The position numbers and the translations under genes were made by a program. From Pomphorhynchus laevis (lineage: Eukaryota > Acanthocephala > Palaeacanthocephala > Echinorhynchida > Pomphorhynchidae), in the NCBI GenBank assembly GCA_012934845.2, contig WNNJ02000411.1, positions 62,001 through 126,000 on the forward strand: a stretch of DNA of 64,000 nt, in the 5' to 3' direction. Positions 52,371-63,559 of this stretch are shown one piece after another. Position 1 is the first letter of the stretch. Every line of letters begins with the position of its first letter. Below the pieces are notes generated by a model, which did no database searches, was not told where the DNA came from, and was given only the letters and a program-made list of their open reading frames with translations.

Positions 52371-55300
52371 CTAAAACAAATATTCAAAACTTTTGAAATA
52401 TGCTGCTAGCGAATATACATTAAAAGGCAAATGAGTGCATATAATGTTCGTACAAAGTGCTCATGTTCATCATTGCTAAATTACTGGTGCGTGTTTCGAA
52501 TTGTTTTGTTCGTACTTTATTTAGAAATGGAAACTACAAATAGCATCCATTAAGAATTGCTATTTAAATGCACAATTATTTATTATAATAAAACAATAAC
52601 ACTATATCAATTGAAAATATAAGATACTTAGGATCCTCATTTACCTAGAACAAATGAAATTATTGCTTGTAATAGCTATTTGGAAAATATTACTAGATTT
52701 ACATTGAACAAAAAAGAAAATTGCATCAGCATACATCCAAACACAAGTATAATCTAAAACTCTTTGCTAATTATATTCCTAAGCATGATCATATTCACTT
52801 TGAGAAATTTATAATTCCTCGATAAAAAATGAGAATATCTTCCACTATAATAAGGAAGCATATCTAATTAGAAGAACATGATATTTAATATAAATTTTTT
52901 AACTTAAATTTTAAATTTTATATTAGAGATAATCTGTTCGTTGATAATTTAATATATCCTTCTATTTGTTTTAATTTTTATTTAAGTTTGAATAGTATAA
53001 GTTTTATACTTAATTTTTCAATGAACTATTTGTTCCGGATCGGTAAAAATGCTATTCAACCGAGCAGATAGACTTAAATATTGACGCGTCTTGATCTAAA
53101 TTTTATATAAAAACAATAATTCTAATTTATGTTTATAATAAAATCATAAAATAGAGAAAATAAAAATTTCAAAATCGTAGACTAAATTATTAGGCTATTA
53201 ACTATTATTAGATTAATTATTAGAAATTAATTATTGTGATTATAATTTATCTGCAGTAGTCAAGAGGATATTAACGATAATCGTTAACAGTAGTCGAGAT
53301 AGCCGAATAAAATTTTATTCTAATCGAGCTGATTTAATAATAATAATAAATACTGTTGATAGTAAATCCCGTAAACCGAGGTATTTCGTGTATTTATATC
53401 GTTAATTGAGGTGAATTCAAATTATATAAGTTTTAGTCGTCAATTTAAGATATTAGTATTCTTCATCTTAAAATGTACGATGCTCTTATTTATCCAAAAT
53501 CAATTAAATGGATTTACAAATCAAATAACATTTTCGACCTATTATGACATAAACAAATATTTCGAGAAAAGTAAATCTTACCGAAAGGGTGGAGAGACAT
53601 AATAGTATTACGCTTGTTTTGGATAAATGAAGATAAATGTGATCTTATTAGAGTTTATTGAATTTAGTTTCTTCATATACTTGAATTTTCCCTCGAAAAT
53701 AAGACAGCTCGTGTCTGATTTTCGAGGTTTTTTGTAAATCGTATATATCCCTTAATGTTAGAAAATATTAAAGACTATAAGAGAAGTTACAATGCTAAAT
53801 TCAAACTTGATGTAATCAAAGATTACGAATCTAAGAATGTAGATGGATCAAGTAAAACCAAAGCCGAAATAGCAGTTAAGTATTCTACCACGCTCAAAAC
53901 GTTAAGCTTTTAGATTAATTAATAAGAAAAATATTTTGATACTTTATAAAACAAAGAGCCGTTTTCTCGTTTTTTGGATATTTTAATTGTTTTGTTTTTC
54001 AGATATTTTAGTCGTCTTATTTTCAAGGGAAGACGGTAGTACAGTGTAAATAATGCATTCACATGTAATCACATGCCATATACAAGTATAAATGTTCATA
54101 TACACTACATATGTATTTATTTATTTATCCTGGGTAATGATTTATGTTGTATACTTTTGTTTCAGATGACAGAAATATAACATTTTTATTTAATTCTTAG
54201 CATTTCCATTTAAAATTTATTTCCTAAATACATAAGTGGTGAAGACAAAATAAGTTTATTGGTTTTACAGTATATTACTTGGTCTTAGTCAAAATTATTT
54301 ACAACAAAATAATAACCGAGACAGTATCTTTATTTAACCATAAACTTTTAAATTTTAAAAAACTAAAAGTAAGCGAACACTAAACATTAAATGAACAACT
54401 GAATTGTTATTACTGCATCAACAAGAGATAAATCGAGTAAAAACAAAACCGATGTGGCAGCTAAGTATTCTATTACACTCAAAATATTAAGCTATTAGAT
54501 TAACCAAAAATAAAAACTTTTTGAAATATTATAAAACGACAAGTATATAATACAATGTCATAAATTGGTAGGAGCTCAATGGTGTACTCCATTAAAATAA
54601 ATTGAAGATCAACTTATAAACTGGGTTAGATACATGAATCAAAAAGGTTTCGTGGTTAAGGATAAGTATTTTAAAGTAAAATGATTAAATATGTCATCAA
54701 AAATGAAATAAAGAATTTTAAATGTTCAAATGGTTTTATAGAAAAATTTAAGAAACAACATAATTTAGTTTCGCGTGCTCATACATCATGTAGATCATTA
54801 GCTATCAACACAAAATCGTTGGCTGTCGAATTCATTTATAGTACACGTTATCTCAAAAAGATATCCGATCAAGAATATAATCAATTTTGACCAAGTGCCA
54901 AGGTACTTCGAGCAAAAATACAATAAGACAACGGCAAGTTTATTGGAAGCCATTTTATTTTTCCTTGTCTATAAGACATACCTAATAATATCAACAAGAA
55001 TATATTTGTTGATGTGAATACAACAAGCATGTGTAGTGAAGATTGAAACTTGGAATAAAAGATAAAAGTCAATTTTTATGAATTAACTAATAAATAAAAG
55101 ATGATGTATTTGAATAAGGAATAGATGTCATCAGGAGGAACTGCTATGCTATCAGGTTTTGGCCCTTATTTATAACAATCAAATATGTTATGATTTTATG
55201 AAAAATACACCTGAAGAATTAATTATAAAAAGCTTTGAAGTTTGTTAGATATTGGTAGATTATATGAATAGAGATAAATTGCATGAACCATTGAAAAATT

Positions 55301-58300
55301 TACTTTTGGGAGAATATATTAATACAACGACAATTTTAAACGATGTCGATATAATATTTAAGAAGGTCAAATGTAAATACAGTGTAAAAGATTAGGATTT
55401 TCATGTAAAGGGAAAAAATTCTTTTTAAAAATAATTTCTCGAATTATATATATATGACTACTGATAAGCATATAGAAGTTAAATATCGTATAACAGAAAA
55501 TATGAATGCAATACCGAGGGACTTACGATCATAATTATATTCAATTCCTATTATGTATTCCTACTATATTAAATGCCGGGACAAAATTTAGTAAATTGAA
55601 ATTCTGGTTGCCTTAAATTTTTTAATATTAAGATCCAAGTATTAAGATCCAAGTATATGACATTCTCCAAATTACATCATTATATGTTAATAAACTATTT
55701 TAATTTTTATCAAAAATCGTATTTTCTTGTTTTAAGATATTTTTATTGTTTTATTTTCGGTGTATATTAGTTTTTTTGTTTTCCAAAAATCATACTTTTT
55801 TAAACGCATCATTTTCGAGGGAAGACGGTTGTACGGAGTAAATAATGCATTCATATGTAACCACATGCCTAAACGATTTTGGTAATATGTTTTTTGTCCA
55901 AAAGCGGTTAAAGCCAGAAAATTTAATTTTAGAGAATGTTAGTAAATTTGATTTTAATTTTTAAATTTAATTATTTTAAATCTCTATAATTATAATGTTA
56001 TCATATAATATATTATAACATTTATTAAATATTATAAATTATTACATTATAATATATATTAATATATCATATAAGTTTATATTATAAGATAATCTATAGA
56101 ATTATAATATCTTTATTTATCTTTATAGCTAATATAGTATCATTAATATTTACTGACGTTACTTTTTAAAATATTTAGAAACGTCTTGCTACCTTAAGAA
56201 ACGATTTTGTGTGCATTTGTAAAGATGCACGAAGCCAATTTTATCCTTTTTCTTAAAGATTATGGCGCGATTGGTGATTTAAATATTACGATGATAGCGT
56301 TGTAAAATTTCCGTTGATGTCTCTAATAATGGACAAAATATGGTATGCAAATATGTGCAATTATGTAGTTTGATAAGCTTAATTAATAAATTGTTTGTGA
56401 AAATTTGTAAGCAAATCATAGTTCTATATAAATGTAGTGATCAACCTATTTTCAATTTACAATACCTTGCTTTGCATTTCCTTGATTAACTTTTCAGATG
56501 TCTTGGATGCCTTCACTAGATCGGATATTTTTGACCGTTGTTCTTCACATTTCTCTGTCAGTTCTTCGATCTAAAGCATTGTGTAGTTAAAATCTGGAAT
56601 ACCAATGTTTTAGAAGGAAGTCAATCTTGAAATAATAGGGTAACTCTATAAAAATCTAGACTAATTGTTTCTAATCGATTTTGGCATACGTATCATTTAA
56701 AATCTATATAATAACTTGCGAACCTCATGCATGTACATGCATCAAAATACTATTCAAAACAGAGTATTTTCATGGACACCATCGAATCTACTGTATATTT
56801 CTAACATGCGCTTATATGTGTCTTGCCTTTTAAAGGGCTTTTGTGGACCATTAAAAAAATTTGTGAACTTCTTAGGACCATGTGAACCCCATTTGGGAAC
56901 CGCTGAGGTTAGTTATTCGTAAAATAGCCCAAACTCATCAAATATAACTAACTTGTAATTAGTTGAATTTGTTTATTAGCCCTATCAAATAATATAATCT
57001 ATATTCAAAAACTAATTATAGCAAATACGTCGATCTCGTGGCCGATGTCTTTAGGGACTCAACTGCATTTCCATTACTAACAAAAATTATCTGCTTCAAC
57101 ACACTACGTGTCGATAACAACATTGTCTATCTTTCAACATATTATCGGTGATTGCTTTTAGTCTCATTTTTTTGTTGTACGATTTCGTTATTGACTTGAT
57201 CAAGATAACATATGTTCACTATTCACGAAAATATACTTATTTCCGTGATATGCATGGTTTGTTTGTGCTTCCAAGTTGTTAGCTGTCCTTCAATTTTATC
57301 CGGTGCTACCTGGCACATGACGGTCTTTTATATTTCGGCCCTGAGGTGGGTAGGAATAATGCGATAACATATCATCACAGTGCTGTGTGATCTAGATCAG
57401 ATGTCAGGTGCTATGTGTGACATTGAGCATTCGCAATTGAGTCTACGCTGCGATAATGCGTTCCAGAGTTTCAGCACCCTGTGCACGAATAATTTTTGAT
57501 TACTAAAAATATTTTATTTTTAACATATATTATAATACCCAAATATTATAATATAAATATTCCAAAGTATTATCTAATATTTTAACATTATTTTAATACA
57601 ATAAAATTAAGATCCACGCAAAAATGCTACACCATATATTATAAACTTCACCGTATTTTTTTAATTAAATTTGAATTAATTAATTTAGAATTAATTTAAC
57701 TTTTTATTTTAATCAGTAAATTATTTTTATCTTATTAGACCAACTTTACAAATTAGTCGATAAGCGAGTCATGAACGTTTTGATCTATGATCCGCGAATT
57801 GTATACTCATGTTAGCAAATTAATTATATTTTTAAATGACCAAGTAATAAAACACATCTATCTATTATACTAAATCATCTGTACATAGTCATTGAACGTT
57901 ATCCAGTACCAATTACAATGAACAATTATTTTATCATGGATTACATTAATTTTTCAACGATAACTTAAACCCACGACATAATTTTATCTAATATAATTTA
58001 CTATTAATGTAATTTAAACTTCACTTTTTTATTTTAACTTAAAAATATATTTGCAAAATAACAAAAACGATTTTTACCGTTTTAGAATTAGCTTTGACTA
58101 TCTTTTTCTTTTCCTTATCAAACGATGCTTGCTTAGAAGCATTGAATTCTTCCTGTTCTTGAAGTTTTCTAGTTAGATCTGTTCTACTCTCTTCGAGTTT
58201 TTCCATTTGTGTTGTCAATAACTTTAATTCATTTTGTTTTGAATCAAGTTTGTCTTTCGATTTTTGGTGTTTTGTTGATAATTCGGCGATTGTTGCCGCG

Positions 58301-59810
58301 TCCTCGGACATATGCGTTTCATTTTCAGTAATTACTTGCGACAATTCCTTCCACTTCGCTTCTACCGATGAGAACTTGGACATCATGCTTTCTTTATCAA
58401 GTATAGTTAGCTGATACTGATCCAAGCATCTGCGGTTTTCCTCTTCCAATTTTTTATATCGCTTTTCTAAACCTTCAACAACATCTTCAAGATGCTTTGT
58501 CTGAGATTTGCTTTTCTTGTAATCACGATCCAAATGGTTAAAAGTAGCCTCCAGATCCTTCAATTCTGATGTCTTTACCTATGAACATATTTTATGCTGT
58601 TGCAAATAAGATGTTAATATAAGAATTGAATGCTGAATATGTGATAATCCTTACCTAACAAAATAATAAGTAATGTACGATTGTATTATGATTATAGCAT
58701 TTTTATTAGAAATACTTATCTAAAATTGCTAACTATATAATTGTATACTTTGAGCTTATTTGACTTTATAAATACTCAAACTCAAAATAAGAATTCAATA
58801 CGTGAATTCAAATCGACGATACATTGGCGATACATGCTTACCGTCAATTTTATATATTTTATTAAATATTATATATTTTATTTAATTAATCAGTTTATTT
58901 TAATTATAAATCAATTACGTTATAAGTCAATGTCGCTAGTAATTGGCATGATATCGACTAATATTGACACTAATTGACCAATCGTGACTTTGTTAAATCC
59001 AAGTAGTGTAATCATTAATTTAAATACTTCTCTTCGAAAGCGTGTATAAAATATTAAATCATTTTGATTATAATGCATTTTAATATTTGTACCTGGATCC
59101 CAATTATACCAATTTTTAAATAAAAAGTACTGAAACCGGATATTATACCGGCTTCTCATCGTTCATCAGCATACCAATTTTAAACAGGAAATTAAAATGG
59201 CTTTAATGCTGACAGCACGGCAGCACCAGGTAGAGCCAATCCGTATACACATTCAACATAAAAATTTTAAATTATAAAAAGCTTAATGATTGTGTTGTAA
59301 CTTATAAAATGCTTTACAGTTACCACAAGATCACGTTCTTTTAGTCGATATTCTTTCTTCATATCATTAAAGCTGCTATTTACTGATTCTTGTTCCATTT
59401 CTAACGTTCGGATTTTCTCTTCGAGTATTTTGGTAATCTTTTTCGAATAATTATAGTTGTTAACAATCTTTTCTAGATCCTCGTTCAATTTCTGGATTTC
59501 TTTATTGGTCTTGATCCTTTACCAAACCAAAAAATATTTAGTTGAATATATATAGCAATGGCTAAAATAACCTGTAATCGTTAAACTCGAATTCGGATTT
59601 TCTCAAAAGCTGACTGGAGTTATTCTTTTCAGTATCAAATTGCACAGTTAACTGTTCTATGTTAGATTCCTTGTCTTCAATTTTCTTCTCTAAATTCTGT
59701 ATATGTGTTTGACATTTTTGCAGCTCATCAGACGTATTATTGACATTCATACGGCATCGTTGGTACTTAACAGTCATTGATGCATATTCTGATTGTACGT
59801 TTTTATTGAT
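52104..59810 (-). CDS. Myosin/paramyosin-like coiled-coil rod protein, last five exons
   Basis: Five minus-strand exons (59810-59572, 59516-59324, 58578-58078, 56570-56466, 52370-52104) join in frame through GT-AG introns. Phases agree at every junction: the first join splits an Arg codon and the rest are phase 0. Together they give ~434 residues of near-continuous heptad-repeat coiled coil without prolines until the tail. The last exon (SNKIQTLKKRSEDADKLAEL, NLTKYRRAVDEINQVNSRAD, EAELQLARIKSRNR) closely resembles the C-terminal end of muscle myosin heavy chain rods (the NLAKFRKAQ and ERADLAE region), followed by a short non-helical tail ending FSSTSPAFLDN. Expected role: thick-filament assembly in muscle. 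The motor-domain exons would lie upstream and are not seen. A paramyosin or another rod protein is possible. Confidence 0.65.
53689..54085 (+). mobile_element. Short pogo/Tigger-like copy, non-autonomous
   Basis: Bounded by inverted ends TCCCTCGAAAATAAGAC (53,689) and GTCTTATTTTCAAGGGA (~54,032), with one mismatch. Inside is a CENP-B/psq-type helix-turn-helix start: MLENIKDYKRSYNAKFKLDV, IKDYESKNVDGSSKTKAEIA, VKYSTTLKTLSF (53,757-53,910). The rest of the transposase is missing. The flank GAAGACGGTAGTACAGTGTA at 54,031 recurs with few changes at 55,823, so the repeat extends past the inverted end. No TA duplication is evident. Confidence 0.55.
53691..53727. repeat. Near-perfect hairpin, 16-bp arms, 5-nt loop, at DNA-transposon end
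   Basis: CCTCGAAAATAAGACA and TGTCTGATTTTCGAGG pair with one mismatch around GCTCG. The left arm also matches, in inverted orientation, GTCTTATTTTCAAGGGA at ~54,016-54,032, so it probably includes the terminal inverted repeat of the pogo/Tigger-like copy. Confidence 0.8.
54390..55870 (+). mobile_element. pogo/Tigger-like DNA transposon fossil in intron
   Basis: A more complete, decayed transposase: psq helix-turn-helix end (KNKTDVAAKYSITLKILSY, ~54,440), then the Tc5/CENP-B-type second DNA-binding domain (IEDQLINWVRYMNQKGFVVK, MIKYVIKNEIKNFKCSNGFI, EKFKKQHNLVSRAHT; 54,605-54,790), then remnants of the DDE region (NFDQVPRYFEQKYNKTTASL; GFGPY). Frame changes and stops are frequent. It ends with ATTTTCGAGGGAAGACGG (~55,810). 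It lies in the last intron of the coiled-coil gene, opposite to its strand, and should be spliced out. Confidence 0.65.
56466..56570 (-). CDS. Coiled-coil gene, penultimate exon
   Basis: 105 nt (35 codons), acceptor GCTTTAG and donor GTATTG, phase 0 on both sides. It encodes IEELTEKCEEQRSKISDLVK and ASKTSEKLIKEMQSK, heptad-rich. The exon is followed by the ~4.1-kb intron that holds the pogo/Tigger fossils. Confidence 0.75.
57330..57490 (-). pseudogene. CR1-like LINE C-terminal scrap in intron
   Basis: Minus strand IFLVHRVLKLWNALSQR matches the closing motif of CR1-like ORF2s (compare SHRSLNIWNLLPEDL in the LINE-E fragment at 23.3 kb), followed by ~100 bp of degenerate sequence that includes SLxLEC-like remnants. 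Higher G+C than the surrounding intron supports a foreign origin. Confidence 0.4.
58078..58578 (-). CDS. Coiled-coil gene, largest visible exon
   Basis: 501 nt (167 codons), acceptor TTCATAG and donor GTAAAA. Heptads run throughout: KDLEATFNHLDRDYKKSKSQ, KHLEDVVEGLEKRYKKLEEE, MSKFSSVEAKWKELSQVITE, DAATIAELSTKHQKSKDKLD, MEKLEESRTDLTRKLQEQEE. Charged residues alternate as in myosin rods. No skip or hinge proline is seen. Confidence 0.8.
59324..59516 (-). CDS. Coiled-coil gene exon
   Basis: 193 nt, acceptor GGTAAAG and donor GTAACT. It starts with the last base of an Arg codon split by the intron and encodes IKTNKEIQKLNEDLEKIVNN, KKITKILEEKIRTLEMEQES and KKEYRLKERDLV. Confidence 0.75.
59572..59810 (-). 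CDS. Coiled-coil gene, first visible exon
   Basis: 239 nt, with the acceptor at TTATAAGAG (exact AG uncertain by 2 nt) and donor GTTATT. It encodes INKNVQSEYASMTVKYQRCR, ELQKCQTHIQNLEKKIEDKE and QLLRKSEFEFNDY plus two bases of the next codon. No further upstream exon was found in 59.8-64 kb, so the next intron is long. Confidence 0.7.
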
Positions 59811-60159
59811 CTCTTATAAAATATATTGATTGTTAATTTAGAATATTCTAAATTATTGTGTGACATTAAAATTGCAATACTGTGATATTAATATAGAAAA
59901 TAGTTACTGATGGGATGAACGTCATTCAATATATAATGAAAATGAATGTACAGTAAAATAATAATTTTTACACAATATTTTAAGAAAATAATTTTCCTTT
60001 ACTGTATTACAGCTTAAATCCTTAATCAGCGTATATTCGAGTGTACATAATCCATCATCAAATTTAATCCATCATCCAACTCAATCAAATTATCAGCAGA
60101 GCTTTGAACTCAACGAACGCTCTCAATATTCTGGAACCACCCAATCTGTGTAGGTTAGA

Positions 60160-60578
60160 TGGTCGCCGTCCGGACGGTGTCACTGTTTTTTTTGTGGCGC
60201 GAAGGTAAATGCCTTCTTTGAGATTCTACTTGCGTGGATACGCTGGCTACGAGCAATCTGAGGCATGCCCTGAGTGGTTCTGGTGGAGCGGCGAGTTGGG
60301 CAGAGGAAAGGAATATCGCAAAGTATTCTGATCTGTGTCATTCCTATCATTTTATTCCCTTTGGGGTCGAGACATATGGGGCACTGGGTAAGTCTGCAAA
60401 ATCTCTTTGCAGTGAAATCGCAGAAGATTGAAAAAAGTTTCAGGAGATAATCGGGCGCACTCTTATTTACTCATGAATGTGAGTTTGACCATCCATATAG
60501 GCAACGCAGCCAGTGTTCTCGCGACATCTGACGGAGGCAGATTGTTGCTGACGAGGAGCTGACAACTAGCACACAGAG
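60160..60578 (+). pseudogene. Retroelement C-terminal domain fossil (RPD restriction-like nuclease type)
   Basis: RRPDGVTVF and DSTCVDTLATSNLRHALSGS (60,168-60,280) are followed by GAASWAEERNIAKYSDLCHS, YHFIPFGVETYGALGKSAKS and then, in a neighbouring frame, NVSLTIHIGNAASVLATSDG. The RPDG...WDxTxxDTLA...KYxxL...FxPxxxET-x-G...IxxGNAxSV layout recurs in a class of invertebrate retroelement proteins with a PD-(D/E)xK-like nuclease end. The RT part is absent and the fossil is broken. It lies just 5' (minus-strand sense) of the first visible coiled-coil exon. Confidence 0.55.
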
Positions 60579-60579
60579 A

Positions 60580-62375
60580 AAAACTTATTTCAATTTGTTT
60601 TTAACTGTTTAAACGCTTGATCCATAATTTAAAATGCATAAAATGTTACATGAATTTATTGAACGTTTTGAAAACATTTCAATTTTTGTCGACAAATATT
60701 TGTAAAGTTATTAAATATGTTCATTAAATCAATATATTTAGCAAACCAAAATATTGTAATTGAACTTAAAAAGTAAATGATGGAAGTTTGTAAAAAAATT
60801 CTTTCGTATCCATAATGTATTATATAGGTGCCAAAACTTTTTAAATACTACAAGGAGAGAATACATAAACTTTTTAAATACAACGCTAGAAAATTTGAAT
60901 ATGGCTTAAAATAAAAATTTATGCTATCATATTTATATACGTTAAGTTTTTTAATAGTGATCATCTACTTAAAATTAGTTATTTTGTAAGCAGTATTGAC
61001 ACCACACATATAAACACATAAAATTATACATTTCTGTGTAGTGTAATTTAACTATAATTATATCAACTGTAATAAAATTTTGTTATAATATTCGCAAAAC
61101 ATTTAATATAACTAAAGTTGAATGTATAACGACTATACTGTGAAAAATGAACAGTATCTACTTTTAAAAAATTTGGGTGGACAAACAGGGGCCGAAACCT
61201 AATAACATAGCATTTCATCCCGATGACCTATAATCCTTATTCTGATACATCGTAATGTAGCTAATTATAGTTTGTAAATAATTCATAGGAATGAATAAAG
61301 GGAATTTTTATCTATTTACAAATACTACAAAGAATAAAGAAATGAGTATTTATAATGCTAATTAAAGTAAAATTGCTTTTGTTTAATAAGGTAAGCAATC
61401 ATTTTGAATAAATTACTATCGTCAAATTCAAAACGTCGATGTTATTTTACTTCTTAGCCATAAGAAGTAATTGTATTTAAAACGCTTGGTAATTGTATTT
61501 CCACATGTGTAAGACATCGATACTCATGTATAAAATAAAATACCAGTAACATATTATGTGGATGTGTATTCGTAATGACCATACGACATGCATTTAAATG
61601 TAAGAGAGGTAGATTTTCAATTATTCAACAAACTCCATTCTAGATATTATAGCAAGTTATGTTTTGAAGGTTTGCAATGAATTAGGAATTAAGCCTCACT
61701 AAATTGAGATCCGTGACAAGCATTCGGAGAGTAGGTTCTTCGACATTCTGTATTTTCAATCATTCGTCAACCATAATAATTTGTATGCGTATTTGAGTAC
61801 AATGAAAATAGCAAGATATCTAAATATAAGGACAGAACTCGAGTAATATAATACTGCAAATATGTTCCACTAGTTTTTTCCGTTTCCTGGGCTTTCGGAA
61901 TTTATGGGATTAATTTCATTTAGATTGTCACCTCAAACTTTTCGGTACAAAATAAATAAATTATATATAATGGTGATGCACGGATGTGCTGAGTATACAA
62001 TGGTCCAGGATTTATTACGAAATCCAGCATTTATAAAATGGTGTTGCTTAATAGAATTGACTTCGATTCACTACTTTCAGTAACCATGCAACTTCTAGAC
62101 GGCCACTTCAGCATCGAAATGATGGAGTACCCGTCAATACTCATCAGTAGAATGAAGTACCCACTAGTCGTTTCGGTTGCCTGTGCGACATTTGAATAAA
62201 GGCGTTTCCGACATTTGCTTAATTGTCTGAGGCTTACGCTCTTTACCAGATCGAATTGCTGTGCGGACGATTCTTAAACACTAGGCAGAGGTTGTTGCTG
62301 AATTGTCGCTGCACTCGTTGGATCTAGAAGTGACATGGTGACTGAAAATCGTGAATCAAAGTCCAGTCTAGCAAG
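60580..62375. other. Long AT-rich interval with no recognised feature
   Basis: No conserved coding motif, RNA gene or repeat end was found. A slightly more G+C-rich patch at 62,000-62,380 (for example GACGGCCACTTCAGCATCG) may be an unidentified old insertion. The whole stretch could be intron of the coiled-coil gene. Confidence 0.35.
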
Positions 62376-62383
62376 CAACATCA

Positions 62384-62472
62384 TTTTGTATAAATGCCGT
62401 ATATATATCTGAAAATGCCGTATATAAAAATGCCGTATATATATCTCAAGCTTATATAAAAGCTTGAGATAT
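62384..62472. repeat. Triplicated short motif ending in a 13-bp hairpin
   Basis: AATGCCGTATATA occurs three times between 62,393 and 62,441. The last copy runs into ATATCTCAAGCTT / AAGCTTGAGATAT (62441-62472), an exact 13-bp inverted repeat around ATATAA. Confidence 0.8.
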
Positions 62473-62659
62473 CTAATAAAAATTAAAATTAGTATTAGTA
62501 TAGTTACTAGTTACAAATACCAAGTGGAGTTAGCATATATTTGTAAATTATTCACACAAATAGATTATAATTTAAAAAAAATTATCTAACAAGCTATTAA
62601 TAAAATTTTATTTAATGATAATTTTATTTATTAATAATAAATTTTATTATTTATAATCA

Positions 62660-63420
62660 AAATTGTCCGAGGATAGTGATACAAAACTTCGATTAGCACT
62701 CGTTTATTTACGAAATATTCATTGATTTTGCTAAGACCTTTGATTCCTTAAACCGTAATGTTTTGATTGATATACTAATAAATAAGGTGCATATCACTGA
62801 TCCGTTTTTTAATGATTCAAACCATTCTACAACCCAATATCCTTCGTATTTGTGCAGGTTTAACTTTTTATGATCCGGTGGTCGTTAACCGCGGAGTACT
62901 ACAAGGAGATTCATTTAGTTCGTTATTGTTTTTCTTCTCAAGGATTTAACTTCTTACCTACGAATTCACCATTCTAAGCTTACATCGGTCTTATATGCAA
63001 ATGATCTGGTTATACCTTCGAATGGCATACACGCTTCCTAACAGGCTTAAGCATCTCTATATGAGTATTGTCATCGTAATCAGCTATATGTCAACATTCC
63101 AAAATCTAAGATTATCAAATTCCGCAAAGTAGGTTCTGTTCACCGTTTTGATAAGATGCACATTGATAACCAATCACTTGATTTCTGCCGCAATTATACT
63201 TATCTCGGTATTCTTCTAAAATATAAATGGTCTCTCACCTCTCATCAACAGTTAAAAAGCTCAAAAGTAGTTATTGATATGTCTCTTGCTAAAAATATCG
63301 GATCTTTGTCTTTCGAAGGATCACTTCGTTATTTTCAAATAATGCTTCTCCCAATCATTCAAATGGCCTACCTACATTTAGGTATGAAATCTCTGCTGAC
63401 AATTTCGCTCTAATTGAAAA
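62660..63420 (+). pseudogene. LINE RT fossil of a further family
   Basis: + strand pieces in RT order: IFIDFAKTFDSLNRNVLIDI (catalytic D box), VVNRGVLQGDSFSSLLFFLL (QGD box), VLYANDLVIPSNG (YADD box with N for the first D), NQLYVNIPKSKIIKFRKVGS, then 85 open codons with NQSLDFCRNYTYLGILLKYK and MSLAKNIGSLSFEGSLRYFQ. The signature differs from families A-E and suits an RTE/I-like LINE. Frame changes are frequent before 63,156. Confidence 0.6.
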
Positions 63421-63559
63421 ATGTCAATGACAATTCATAAAACGAGTTGTTAGCGTTTCTTCAAAGTTGATTTTTTTTCCGAAAATGTGTACGTGCGAAC
63501 AAGTTTCGGAGCACCATAGCTCTAGCATTTTTCTTGATAAATCGCTAATTTCAAGCAAG

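Noticed and set aside
56716-56922. 68-residue open frame (+)
   Set aside because: It lies within an intron of the coiled-coil gene, antisense, with no motif. It contains a 16-nt palindrome ATGCATGTACATGCAT that could arise by chance in such sequence.
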